64,000 nucleotides of DNA from Lepidostoma basale. Taxonomy: Eukaryota; Arthropoda; Insecta; Trichoptera; Lepidostomatidae. Both the position numbers and the translations under genes were made by a program. Shown here one piece after another: positions 51,730 to 62,454 of this stretch. The DNA lies in assembly GCA_022606425.2 (NCBI GenBank), contig JAHDVF020000237.1, forward strand, positions 1 to 64,000. Reading direction: 5' to 3'. Under the pieces are notes generated by a model. That model searched no databases. It worked only from the letters and a program-made list of their open reading frames with translations, and had not been told where the DNA came from. The first letter of the stretch is position 1. Every line of letters starts with the position of its first letter.

Positions 51730-51970
51730 ATCAACCAAATCAGTTTATTTCATCAATCGACATTACAAAATTAATTTTTTAGGCATCTATTGAGAACAGG
51801 TAAAATAATATATTGTGTATAGTATACTATCAGAAACGCTTGAAAAATGGTTCGACATTCGGAAGACAGGATACTCTCCAGAATTAAGAGTATTTGCCTT
51901 ATGAACGTACTTTCACTAAGAAAGACGTCGATCTCACACGATATCTTGCATGCTCATTGCGCAACAGATT
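51730..51970 (-). mobile_element. LINE-G 3' end
   Basis: (AATC)-type tail, TTAGGCATCTATTGAGAACA and ATACTCTCCAGAATTAAGAG on the minus strand. Confidence 0.7.
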
Positions 51971-51984
51971 CAGATATCTGGTAA

Positions 51985-52182
51985 GATGCTCGAATTATGT
52001 CTTATTTGATTATAAAATATAACCAAGAAATTTAGGAAGTTCGTAATAAATAATTACTATTCCTTTATCTAGGTATATTAATACACGTCAGTGAGCATAT
52101 ATAATACAAACCAGAAAGGCGTTGGGCGCGTATTACGCACTTAACGAGATTTCGGTTGTACTCAGCAACCAACGTGAATAAT
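51985..52182. repeat. Unclassified repeat, copy 2
   Basis: Second copy of 44780-44998 in the same orientation, with small indels. Confidence 0.75.
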
Positions 52183-53090
52183 TCCCTTACAAATCGAAAT
52201 ACGTCTTGAAAAATCAATACAAATATTCATTTATAAATTTTCATCTTAAGATATTCACAATATCTTAAAATTAACATATTATGTGATTCTATAAAAGCAA
52301 AACCGAAACAGTAAATTATATTTATTGCTTAATTTTGAAACACTGTAAAAACAAATATAAAAATTGATTTATTTGTTTACATGAAATTGTCGCGAGTTAT
52401 ATTGGGTCTGTTGGTTCTTTCTTCTGCTTACCCCTTTGGAGAGATGTTAGTAAGTTATTGGGTTCAAATAATCTGTTTATAAAGGTGGAAAGGAAAACGA
52501 AACTACCATTTAGAGGTATAAGTGGCATCCCAAGAATTGTTATATACAAAAAAATTCGTCAAGTTAATTTTGCTTTAAGTATTGAATATTTTTTCTTAAG
52601 ATTTAACTACTCTCTTTCAATTCTTATGTAAAAACCGTTTACTTTACAGACTCCATTAATTTGATTGGCAGTTACAAACAGTTGAGAAGTTTTAATGATG
52701 TAATCTAATTAATTGATTTTCTAAGAAAAAGCCAATGAGATTGCTTAATTATCTAGAACGGTGAAGTTTGCGCGCCCTTGGAATCTTTGGAAACAATAAA
52801 TCCTCATTGAAGATGACATTCTTTCCATTCGTTTTTTTGACAGTTATTTTTTCTATGAACGCTTTTCAACTGTAATTTTTTTGATTTCACAATAAAAAAA
52901 AATTATGGATTAATACGTCAAAAATATTTAAACAAGAGGTTTAGAATTTGGAATATTTCACATAAAGAATATCAGATAATTTATTGCCTATTAAAATGAA
53001 ACATAAAAATGTTGACATGTTTTCACTTATTTCAAATGACCGTGCAATTTCTTGAAGGGATTTGGCCTCTTTTGAATGAATAGAATTACA
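52183..53090. other. No gene; SINE scrap
   Basis: TTATTGGGTTCAAATAATCT at 52454 is a scrap of the SINE S end. The rest is AT-rich and unassigned. Confidence 0.35.
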
Positions 53091-53094
53091 CTTA

Positions 53095-53248
53095 ATTACT
53101 ATGAATGAAATTGTGTGTTTTCTAGAAGTTTTATTATATTGTATGTTAATGGCATGATTCACCTAGCTAAAGAATTTTCAAATGTGTTACACACATATTT
53201 CACAATGCTTGATAGGCTAAACATGTCATCCCATAAAATATAATAAAA
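53095..53248. repeat. Family P palindrome, decayed
   Basis: GTTTTCTAGAAGTTTTATTA at the left and AATATAATAAAACTTCTATA at the right. The inner modules have lost the GAAAC (GATTC, CTAAAC). Confidence 0.6.
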
Positions 53249-53249
53249 C

Positions 53250-53832
53250 TTCTATAATATAACTAACTAACTAACTAACCATCACGCCGTTTCCCCGAAA
53301 GGGTAGGCAGAAATAATGGACTGTCACACATTTACTGATGCGGCACTCCATCCTTCTCTTTTCGCCCCGCGGGAGACGCGGTGTGATGGGTTGCGAACCT
53401 CATCGCCACCAATAGGCATCTCCCTCGCACACTTCGATCGTCCAACACCCACAAAATAAATCTAAAACAAATAATATAAAATACAATGATATAAAATAAA
53501 ATAACGAAATAATAATAATTTAACACAAAATGTTCTTTTTAGATGGTGCACATATTGTCTATTTAATTTATGTTCCACGAATCCACCGTTTTATTTTATT
53601 TTTTATTTAGCACATAATGTAATAACACATAATGTTTTTTTTTCCATGTTGCACATGTTGACATGGACGATCCGGACTTTTGTGTTTATTTAATTTATGT
53701 TACACGTATCCACCTTTTTTTAAATTAGCTGTAATTAGGCACTTAACCAGCAAGAACTTTAAAGTAATATTGAAGAAATTATTCAAATTGTCATTGGAAC
53801 AAATGAAAATTTTATTTTTACACCTGTCAAAA
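53250..53832 (-). mobile_element. nA element, full-length-like
   Basis: (AACT)n tail, GCGGGAGACGCGGTG block, GGACGATCCGGACTTTTGTG and the AATTGTCATTGGAACAAATG end. It directly abuts the P palindrome. Confidence 0.88.
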
Positions 53833-53954
53833 TTCTTTATAAAAACGATAAAACTTCTATAATATAGACGTAATAAATAAATAAATGTTCTTATTGATTA
53901 TTTGATATGAAGTTTGACACCATTGGTCAAGAAAAAATAAATAGAATAATAATT

Positions 53955-54670
53955 AAATAGACCGTTTTTTTAACTGCTTCCATTTTTGCCTTTATTTTTC
54001 GTATCGTTTTATTTAATTATTATTTAAAATGAGAGTTTGAGGCACAGTGCAGAGACGACGTCGCAGAGTGGAGGAGGAGAAAGGAGAGACCACTGGGAGA
54101 CAGTGACGGCTCCATTACAAACGCCTTCCCCTGCTCCAGATGCCCTAGAATATGTGTAACACAACCGTGAAGGACCTTGTCCGAAAGGCGTGCAAGATGG
54201 ATCGGCCATGTAATACGTCAAGAAGGTCTCTTGCATGCAATAATGGAGGGTATGACCGAGGGGACAAACTCTAGGGGACGCCCACGCCGAGAGTACCTGG
54301 AGGACCTGTTGGTGGACGTACGCTGCTCATCATATGCAGATCTCAAAAGAGCCGCACAAGACAGGGAAAAATGGAAGAGAATAATGGAGGAAATTGCTGC
54401 AAACCAATCCCAGGGTTGAAACCAGAGAAGAGAAGAGAACCGTGAAGGACAGTCTTCCTCGGACACGAGGGACAGACTTTAAAATGAACTTCCATAAAGG
54501 GAGATATGCGAGGTCGAGGTTCTCGTTACGTGGAGAAGGCAATGGAGAAGATACTGGTATGCATACATTAGGAGAATGGATCCATCCAGACACCCTTCAT
54601 TGTGTTGCACGGCCAACTCCATGATATACGACTTCCGGGTAACCACCAAGAGACATCTGGGATTCAACCT
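53955..54670 (+). repeat. Penelope-like flank split by LINE-F
   Basis: CTGCTTCCATTTTTGCCTTT and TATCGTTTTATTTAATTATT match 35665-35715 without the module. TTTAAAATGAACTTCC continues at 54478. Sequence to 54670 is unassigned. Confidence 0.5.
54033..54477 (+). mobile_element. LINE-F 3' end with target duplication
   Basis: The frame at 54177-54419 reads RRARWIGHVIRQEGLLHAIM, NSRGRPRREYLEDLL and AAQDREKWKRIMEE. TTTAAAATGA at 54023-54032 and 54478-54487 is the likely duplication. Confidence 0.85.
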
Positions 54671-54674
54671 CGAT

Positions 54675-54947
54675 GTAAAATCAATATTAAATAATTAATA
54701 CGAATGAAAACGTCTGTTTTCTAAAAGTTTTGCTATAATTTATGGGAATGACAGATGAAAACATGCACACAGATGTGTTCACTCGTATTAATAAGTAGAT
54801 TTACACTTTGAATTATATTTTCACAACACTTCATTAATGATTATTTATTACTTAGTAAGGAACACTCACTTTATTAAAAAAATTTAAATTAAATACCAAA
54901 TATGTTTCAAACTAACCAGCCCTATATCAGTAATATTAAATAAATGT
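54675..54947. other. Family P scrap and AT-rich DNA
   Basis: AATTAATACGAATGAAAACG and TCTAAAAGTTTTGCTATAAT at 54690-54740. Nothing else is seen. Confidence 0.45.
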
Positions 54948-55402
54948 TCTTCGTATGTATGGAAGCGAAGCATGGAACTGGCAAAAGAAGGATGAAAGTT
55001 GAATAAATGCGGTACAAATGAGATCTATTAGACGAATGTGTAGAACTATGTGTATGATAGTGTCGAATGAAAATATAAGAAGTGAATGCGGTGCGAATGA
55101 TGGTATTATGAACAAAATAATGAAAGGATCATTAAGATGGTTTGGACATATGGAAAGAATGAATGAAGAAAGAATGGTAAAAAAATTATATGCTAACGAT
55201 GTTAATGGAACCAGAAATAGAGGAAGACCGAAGGAAACGTGGCACGATCATATAAATCAAATATTGAATGTCGGCCATGTGAGGAGTCAGAGAAATCGAC
55301 GCGCGTGCATAACATGATGTATGAATGTTGAGGAATCGAGAGAAATATGTCTTTCTGCCTACCCCTTCGGGGAGACGACGTGAAATTTAGTTAGGTAGTA
55401 TG
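54948..55402 (+). mobile_element. LINE-A derivative
   Basis: Starts TGTTCTTCGTATGTATGGAA. The frame at 55018-55317 reads NDGIMNKIMKGSLRWFGHME and NVGHVRSQRNRRACIT. The CAGGAAAGAAAAGTGTGGCA block is deleted before the final GACGACGTGA. Confidence 0.87.
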
Positions 55403-55454
55403 TTAGTTAAATATTTGAAATATTGTAATTTTTTTCAATATTTATAACTCGTAC

Positions 55455-55530
55455 GAGTATATATAATATCACTGATGAAAGGCTGGTTAGTCCGAAACTT
55501 GTTTGTTATTTAATTTATATTTTTTTAATA
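55455..55530 (+). ncRNA. Hammerhead-like module M12
   Basis: 55472-55504 reads CTGATGA, AA, GGCT / AGTCC-type stem, GAA, ACTTGT, T. The core is intact. Stem III is one mismatch from a palindrome. Confidence 0.55.
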
Positions 55531-56099
55531 AAGTGAGTGCTGTATATTAAATATATAAAAAAAAACATTAAACATCTACAACGCAAAGTTACGGCGAACA
55601 CAGAAGAACTTCATTAATGACTAACATTGAGGAATTGTATTTATAACTATACTTACATATTCCTCTGTTGTGGGCACTCGAAGTGGAAATATTTGTTGGA
55701 ATTAAAGAATACCTTACAATTTTTACAAGATCTGCATCATGGAAAACCATTTATCAACTGCGCACACTCGTAGACAAATCTAGTGACAACTTGACAAGAT
55801 GGCGGATTTTTCAGTGTGCAGTGACGCACTGGACATGCGCAGTGAAGGAATCTATGTTGCAATAATACAGTGCTCAAACTGCCACCTTCAGCGAAGAGTA
55901 TCCGGTTATTCAGCAGTGCAGCATGGCTGGCGGACTTCTTGGCCAACGCTATAAGTGACAAGGTTGCCATTCACACGAGTAAGAATATTCCATATCTATT
56001 TTGTTAAATAATATTTATGGTTGACGCGTATATTAAAGGCGCAGAATATTACACGCGATAAGAGATGGAAAGCGTAAAGACGTTATTTTGTGTATTTTT
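55531..56099. other. No proven gene
   Basis: 55740-55970 is GC-richer with short open frames on both strands. No splice-bounded exon fits the neighbouring genes. Confidence 0.3.
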
Positions 56100-56290
56100 T
56101 TTTATACAACAGGTTTTTTGAACCCAATAACTGTATACATATTTTTAGTTATTGATTCTAATGACACGTTATATGTCGCTAATCTATTGCAAGTTTTTAT
56201 TGTCACGTAATTTCTACACCAGACTAATGACAGTGTGAGAATCTTTTGTGTGGCAGTCATAACTGTTACAATCTGCCACGAAGTCATAAT
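56100..56290 (-). mobile_element. tRNA-derived SINE S, decayed head
   Basis: CAACAGGTTTTTTGAACCCA, the TTGTCACGTAATTTCTACAC body and a head whose B box is no longer recognisable. Confidence 0.75.
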
Positions 56291-56955
56291 TAGTGTATTT
56301 TTTTTTGTGTGATTCATTATGAGTGTTTGTTTTTATGGATGTGAAAATTTACAAGAACTTTCTTCAGCAAATACGCGAGTTGCACACGTCGATAAAGGAT
56401 CACACGGAAAACTTCAAAATATTTAATTGTTGCAAACAATGTTTCTACCTATATTCTAATACTGTGGGTCACTGAACCGGCTCTGTTTGTTTTCGCCCCA
56501 CTCTTCTGACTACTTTAGACGTGGTGATGCCGAAGATCGCCGAGGATTCCCGATGGTGCCATTCGGTTCTTACCTCGTTTCTGTGTTTTATATGCTGGAT
56601 CGGGGATGTATCGTTGATAGAGATTTCATGCACCGTGCCACATATCGTATTGAGAAGAACCGTATGATGATGATGATGGAAAATGATGTGTGGATTTTTA
56701 TAGCACCATTTTCGTGAGAGATCACTTCACGGGCGCTCTTCGTCCGGAAAGCGTTTCTTAAAAAGGAATGTTTTAAGAGCAAATTTGAAGCTAAAGACAA
56801 TAAGTTTGTTTGGTGCTTCTTTTGAAGATCGTAGAGGTGACTGGTATCATTAACTTCCCTCGGTTATGTGAATCCGTCGCTGCAAGCAGTACCGCCTGCG
56901 TTTGATGCTGCATACGCGTCACAGGTTCTAATAAATCTTATTTTTCCATTTAAAC
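56291..56955. other. No proven gene; 76-codon open frame
   Basis: The plus-strand frame at 56487-56717 contains FRRGDAEDRRGFPMVPFGSY and a run of five Met. No family is recognised. Confidence 0.3.
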
Positions 56956-56959
56956 CCTT

Positions 56960-57270
56960 GTTCTGTTCCTATTATTAGGCTGGCCTCTTTTGAATATTGA
57001 CTCCCAGCATCCCTACATATTTTGGTGGTTTTCTGGAAGAAGGTAGCCAATAGGAATCTGATACATCACAACGTGTGAGATTCTGGAAGGATTCATTCTC
57101 TGCACGTGCCCATGCCAGTGTCTTCCGCGTTGTGTACCCCATCTAACAATATCTTTCGCTTTGCAGATTTCGTGGATTGCCGTGTTCTTCACTCTATCTC
57201 GAAGGATCTTGCCTGCTATTATCGTCAGCGTCCGCATCTCTGCCACCGGCGCCATGAAGAATACTGACGC
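56960..57270 (-). mobile_element. LINE-B fragment
   Basis: The minus strand reads MRTLTIIAGKILRDRVKNTA, RGRHWHGHVQRM and PIGYLLPENHQ, the LINE-B C-terminal domain. Confidence 0.75.
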
Positions 57271-57454
57271 GAAGAACAAAATGTCATTTACTGGGAGTGT
57301 TTGCTGCCAAGAGGTTCAAGGATTCACCAAAGATACATCCCATACAGGTAAGAGTGCATCCTAATATTGGGAGATGTTGTTTAATCATTCATGTTTTCCG
57401 AACGAAAATCTTACGATGGCCATAAATTACATAATTTTTAACGACGTTACGACG
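57271..57454. other. No gene seen
   Basis: Short unassigned stretch. Confidence 0.3.
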
Positions 57455-57670
57455 TAAACGCAACTAGAAATAGATGAAGATCGAGGTGGCACGATTAAAT
57501 TTCGTGTATAGATTAAATAAACCATTGAATGTCGGCCACGTGAGTGATCGGAAAAATTGACGTGCGTACTTGACTTGAGGAACCGAAAGAAATATGTCAA
57601 AAAAGAACAGTGTGGTGGATAATTCCTTCTGAGGGACGGCGTGATTGTTGGTAAGTTAGTTAGTTTTGGT
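57455..57670 (+). mobile_element. LINE-A 3' end, decayed
   Basis: AACTAGAAATAGATGAAGAT, TTGAATGTCGGCCACGTGAG and GACGGCGTGATTGTTGGTAA. There are several internal deletions. Confidence 0.75.
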
Positions 57671-57774
57671 TCCTTAAGGGAAATCCTATGATTGCCCAAT
57701 AGTTCTTTATTTTTTATGTTTTTCTTCTACCTTGACGGATGATATGATGATCCACCTTAATTCCTTGTACAGCA

Positions 57775-58075
57775 TCATTTAAGATGAATAGAATGAAGTT
57801 CAGAGACGGTTATTTTCCGTCGTTGAAAATTGTTCTTCCGATGTTGGGTGTGTCAAAAAAAAATCATTCCAGTTTCTTTAAAAAATTTAATTCAAACATG
57901 AAGATAGACGAAGGAGCAATCAGTCTGCTGAACATGATCTCCTCAGACAACGTTGTCTTTTTTGTAAGTAAAAGTAAGTTCAGAAGATAAATATTCGTAG
58001 TCTTGGTTTTAGAGAGAATCTTGTCATCCTTAAGTCGAACCATCTCTCATGCGTTCCTGGTATTTTATATATTCT
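57775..58075 (+). mobile_element. LINE-G 3' end without the MITE
   Basis: EGAISLLNMISSDNVVFF parallels the copy at 19850. It passes through the point equivalent to 19930-20298 with no insert and ends ATGCGTTCCTGGTATTTTAT. Confidence 0.7.
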
Positions 58076-58265
58076 CAAATATATAGTTTTGGCCGAAACA
58101 CTACGATACCTTAACATTTTTAACTGTTAAATTAAATAACTTTGTTTTTGTATCACAATAGTATTTTATTTTATGTGACAGCTGTTTCATCAACCTAAGT
58201 TGACATCATCAGGTGTTACAATAATATATCAAATGTCCAATTTTCGTGATTTTTGAAATCTTTAT
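58076..58265 (-). repeat. Family R copy with hammerhead-like module M13
   Basis: The minus strand at 58177-58212 reads CTGATGA, T, GTCAAC / GTTGAT six-pair stem, GAA, the palindrome ACAGCTGT, C. The hammerhead core is intact apart from the extra T. I do not find a stem I of more than one pair. Confidence 0.6.
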
Positions 58266-58458
58266 GTTTATTTGTTCCTAAGTTCTTGCTGAAATTGAGT
58301 TAGGTACCTAAATATTTTAATTAAAATAACGGTTAGTTACTATTTATAGGAGAAAATATTAAAGGTGGAAAATATAATCATAAAATAATAATAATAATAT
58401 AACAGTAATTTTAAGCAACAATTACACATAGTATAGAGTCAAAAACGATGAAACATAA

Positions 58459-58730
58459 AAGGCGGGCCAGACTGTGTAAACATCGGTTTCCAACCAACGA
58501 GCCAGACTATCTATCTCATTCTACGCCGGGTAAAATAATGCGAGGAAGAGAGATAAACGTACCATGTTTGTTGAATAGTTTGAAAGGATAACCGTATGCA
58601 GAAACATCCGCGGTTTAACTAAAATCGACGTTTTTACTACGTCTAGAACATGGTTTAAGTTTGAGTAATAACATTCTGTATACAAATTTTGGTTTCAAAC
58701 CAGCTTGTTTATCACAGTGTGGCCCGCCTT
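58459..58730. mobile_element. MITE with TAA flanks (PIF/Harbinger-like)
   Basis: AAGGCGGGCCAGACTGTGTA at the left and the reverse complement AAGGCGGGCCACACTGTGAT at the right, with TAA at 58456-58458 and 58731-58733. Three-base TWA duplications are typical of PIF/Harbinger. There is no coding content. Confidence 0.75.
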
Positions 58731-59254
58731 TAATAAATTAAAAACAATAAACACTAACAGGAAGTAAGTAGATTACATTAATAGGAAAGGTGACAAAAGT
58801 TGAAGGTAGTATTATTATTATTTAGCTAGATTGTAAAGCGGAAAAGTTTTTAATGTACTATATACTAATGGGGAATAAGAAGGAATTTGGTTATTTATTA
58901 CATTTAGTTAACATTTTTTAGTCCTTATAATTTCAAAATTTTCTAATTTCTCAAATTTTTTAGGATTATTTGTAATATGTAAAATTTTTGTGTTTTTGGT
59001 CTCGAAATGATGGTCAAAATTCACATAATGATTGACCATTTCTGAAAAATATATATATATATTTTTTTCAAATAAATGTTTTAAACTCTAAATATAATAT
59101 AATATGTTTGTAACGTCTTTGAATAAAATTAAACGAATGTGAGTTTATTTGAAATTCTGACCTATCAATTAATTCAGATAGATAATGATACAATTTTTTT
59201 TAAAGAGGAATAGGTTCATGGTTAAAGGGGAGGAATAGACTTTTATTGTAGGTA
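58731..59254. other. No gene seen
   Basis: AT-rich, unassigned. Confidence 0.3.
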
Positions 59255-59257
59255 ACT

Positions 59258-59928
59258 AACTAAATAACTAACCATCACGCCATTTCCCCGGAGGGGTAGG
59301 CAGAGAGGATGGACCGCCACAATGGCCTGTCCTGGCATACCTCTCGAGATTCTTCTACATTCATACATCGTACCATGCACACACTTCGATTATTCCGACT
59401 TCGAATGTGGCCGCCTTTTAGTAATTGATTAATTTGGTCATGCCATGTTTTCCTCGGTCGTCCTCGGCTTCTTTTCCCACTCACGCTGCTTGTGTACAAC
59501 TTTTTACCATTCTACTTTCATCCATTCGTTCCAAATGTCCAAACCATCTCAGGGATCCTTTTTTAATTTTATCCATGATACAGTCATCGGCCTTACATTT
59601 CTTTCTTATTTCATCGTTCGGTACTCTATCATACAACGTTTTCCCGCACATTCTTCTTAGTGATCTAATTTCTACGGCGTTTATCCTGCTTTCATCCTTC
59701 TTTTGCCAGCTCCAAGCTTCACTTCCATACATGAGGGTTGGCACTAGAACTCCATTGTGTACTGCCATCTTTGCTTCTGTGGATATATTTCTATTTACAG
59801 TAATGACTTTGAGTGCGCCATTTATTTTATTCCCAGCACCAACCCTCCTTTCGATGTCTTTCTCCATTTTTCCGTCTCTTGTAAACATGCTTCCCAGATA
59901 CGTAAATTCAGTAACTAAATTATTGTAG
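59258..59928 (-). mobile_element. LINE-A3 copy
   Basis: The frame at 59481-59888 reads MFTRDGKMEKDIERRVGAGN, LVPTLMYGSEAWSWQKKDES and FGHLERMDESRMVKS. A second frame at 59275-59499 carries RGRPRKTWHDQINQLLKGGH to YPSGEMA. One frameshift separates them. It stops about 25 bp from the donor of PTP exon A. Confidence 0.9.
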
Positions 59929-59953
59929 GCAAAAATATAAGAATTATACTTAC

Positions 59954-60030
59954 ATCTATAGAAGAGGCATTAATGTAGTCGGAATCGGGTTGTCCTTCTA
60001 TGGTGTCCAGCACCACTCTGTTGTAATCGA
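59954..60030 (-). CDS. Protein tyrosine phosphatase domain, exon A
   Basis: A 77-nt minus-strand exon lies between TTGTTTCAG (60031-60039) and GTAAGT (59953-59948). It starts with two bases that complete a codon (phase 1 from an unseen exon) and then reads DYNRVVLDTIEGQPDSDYIN with ASSID. DxNRVxL and SDYINAS are the conserved N-terminal part of class I PTP domains, where the phosphotyrosine loop would lie just upstream. The exon upstream, with the KNRY motif, is not found between 60040 and 64000. Confidence 0.93.
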
Positions 60031-60184
60031 CTGAAACAATACAAGCGTTATCGGATTAATACTCGTAATAATGCTTTAATGGGCTTAGCGGTGGGATTAT
60101 TGCCAAATGCACTTTGCTAGTACCGAAAATAACGTTTCAACCGCAAATGTAAACATATTTATAAACATTTAAATTTATATTTAT

Positions 60185-60412
60185 AATTTACCCAATACGA
60201 ATGAAAACGACTGTTTACTAGAAGTTTTATCATAGTATCATGTATGGGAATGACATGTTTCGCTTTCCTAAGGCATTATCAAATATAGCAAAAATCAAGC
60301 TCCATTTGATAATGCCTTATAAAGGCGAAACACGTCATTTCCATAAACTCAAATAAAAAATCTAAAATACAGACGTTTTCATCCGTATAAGTTATTTAAT
60401 ATGGAGTTTTAC
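60185..60412. repeat. Family P palindrome with two facing hammerhead-like modules
   Basis: Arms (ATACGAATGAAAACGACTGT at the left, CAGACGTTTTCATCCGTATA at the right) enclose modules at 60252-60283 (minus) and 60305-60336 (plus). The plus one reads TTGATAA, T, GCCTT / AAGGC perfect stem, GAAAC. The core differs from CTGANGA at two positions. Confidence 0.65.
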
Positions 60413-60514
60413 ATCATTGTTCCAGAAATAATACGAGAAATACTCGTACTTTATTTTTTTATTATATACTAACAAAGCCGATCCAAAAATGCTAAGATAA
60501 TAAGCCGATCCAAA

Positions 60515-61018
60515 AGTGCATAATGGTGTTCTTGTGCTGACCCTTATGTAAGTGAAGCATAGAACTGACAAAAGAAAGATGATAGTAGAATAAACGCAGT
60601 AGAAATGAGATCTCTAAGACGAATGTGTGACAAATCTGTATATGATAGAGTGTCAAATGCAAGTATAAGAAGTGAATGTGGTGGGAATGAAAGTGTTATG
60701 AACAAAATAATGAAAGGGTCATTAAGATGGTTTGGACACAAGGAAAGAATGAGTGAAGACAGAATGGTAAAGAAGGTATATGTCAACAGTGTGAACGGAG
60801 CTAGAAATAAAGAAAGTCCGAGGAAAACGTGGCACGATCAAATCAATCAAATATTAAATGACGGTCACGTGAGGAGTTGTAGAAATCGACGTGCGTGCAT
60901 GACACGATGTATGAATGTTGAGGAAGCGAGAGAAATATGTCAGGAAAGAAAAATGTGGCAGTCCATTCTTTCTGCCTACCCCTTCGGGAGACGGCGTGAT
61001 AGTTAGTTAGTTAGTTAA
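60515..61018 (+). mobile_element. LINE-A derivative, longest intact frame of its class
   Basis: 133 codons at 60605-61006: SLRRMCDKSVYDRVSNASIR, GSLRWFGHKERMSEDRMVKK and NRRACMTRCMNVEEAREICQ. It starts near GTGCATAATGGTGTTCTTGT, the common point. Confidence 0.88.
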
Positions 61019-61214
61019 TTTTTATTTTTTTATATATTTATTAAGAAAACTTTTTTCATGCTTGAACTCGAGAGGTAATTCAGGATAGGACAGTGTGGCT
61101 GTCCACTTGTGTGGCCTGTGTCTTTGGCAAGCTCTTGACTGGCTATATTTGCAGTGTAAACAATTGCTCTCAAACTATGGCATTCGAAAATTGCAGCTCA
61201 TATTTGAATATATC
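61019..61214. other. No gene seen
   Basis: Contains AGGATAGGACAGTGTGGCTG, a LINE-A scrap, at about 61080. Confidence 0.4.
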
Positions 61215-61217
61215 TTA

Positions 61218-61665
61218 TAAACCTAACTAACTAACTAACTAACCATCACGCCGTCTCCCCGAAAGGGTAGGCAGAAAAAATAGACTGTCACACTTTTGAT
61301 GCGGCACTCCATCCTTCTCTTTTCGCCCCGCGGGAGACGCAACATGGCCAACATTCAATATTTGATTTATTTGATCGTGCCACGTTTTCCTCGGTCTTCC
61401 TCTTTTTATTTACATCATTAACATATATTTTTTTTACCATTCTTTCTTCATTCATTCTTTCCATATGTCCAAACCATCTTAATGATCCTTTCATTATTTT
61501 GTTCATGACACCATCATTCGCACCGCTTTCACTTCTTATATCATACACAGAGTATTCACACATTCGTCTAAGAGTTTCATCCTTCTTTTGCCAGTTCCAT
61601 GCTTCGCTTCCATGTTCTTCTACCGACCCTTATAAAAATTAACAACTGACCATAAAACTTAACAT
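61218..61665 (-). mobile_element. LINE-A derivative, nA/LINE-A chimera
   Basis: The 3' 125 bp are nA (GATGCGGCACTCCATCC, GCGGGAGACGC). From 61340 it is LINE-A interior (AACATGGCCAACATTCAATA). At the 5' end a short inverted piece, GTTCTTCTACCGACCCTT, lies at 61615-61632, followed by AAAAATTAACAACTGACCAT. Confidence 0.85.
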
Positions 61666-61711
61666 TAAATTTAACACACATATATTGTAAAATTACGATT
61701 TATATTATTAA

Positions 61712-62196
61712 CTAACTAACTAACTAACTAACCATCACGCCGTCTCTCCGAAGGGGTAGGCAGAAAGAATGGACTACCACAATTTTCTTTACAGACATAT
61801 TTCTCTCGATTCCTCAACATTCATACATCGTGTCATGCACGCGCGTCGATTTCTCTGACTCCTCACATGGCCGACATTCAATATTTGATTTATTTGATCG
61901 TGCCACGTTTTCCTCGGTCTTTCTCTATTTCTGGTTCCATTTACATCGCTTAGATATAACTTTTTTACTATTCTTTCTTCATTCATTCTTTCCATATGTC
62001 CAAACCATCTTAATGATCCTTTCATTATTTTGTTCATGACAACATCATTCGCACCGCTTTCACTTCTTATATCATACACAGAGTATTCACACATTCGTCT
62101 AAGAGTTTCATCCTTCTTTTGCCAGTTCCATGCTTCGCTTCCATGTTCTTCTACCGACCCTTATAAAAATTAACAACTAACCATAAAACTCAATAG
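61712..62196 (-). mobile_element. LINE-A derivative, twin of the previous
   Basis: Same internal deletion (CTTCTTATATCATACACAGA), same inverted GTTCTTCTACCGACCCTT and same outer text as 61560-61665, but with a normal LINE-A 3' end. The frame at 61789-62094 reads GSLRWFGHMERMNEERIVKK and LNVGHVRSQRNRRACMTRCM. Confidence 0.87.
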
Positions 62197-62394
62197 CGGA
62201 AAAAACAGTCTTTTAAATTATAAAAAATACATTGATTTATTATATTTAAATCACCACTACATCATATTGTTGTCACTGTATCATAATTAGGAAAGCAATA
62301 TCAATAGTATATATCGTTCTCCCGATGATGACGATGATGAAAATAAACTGGAAAAATTAACTTTTTAATAAATAAAAATATTTGACGCTCTGTA
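62197..62394. other. No gene seen
   Basis: AT-rich with a short GATGATGACGATGATGA run at 62325. Confidence 0.3.
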
Positions 62395-62454
62395 AATTGA
62401 CTACCGGTTTCGATTCAATTATAGCTTCGTCAATCGACATTTTAAATTACGTAA
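62395..62454 (-). ncRNA. Hammerhead-like module M14, decayed
   Basis: The minus strand has TTGACGA, A, a poor stem, then GAAACCGGTA with ACCGGT as a palindrome. Two or more core changes. Confidence 0.4.

Noticed and set aside
55635..55690. Micro-exon with a strong GTAAGT donor on the minus strand near 55660
   Set aside because: PTP exons A and B already join without a missing residue, and no coding sequence precedes the donor.
56487..56717. 76-codon frame with a Met run
   Set aside because: The Met run is a GATGAT microsatellite. No family resemblance or splice signals.
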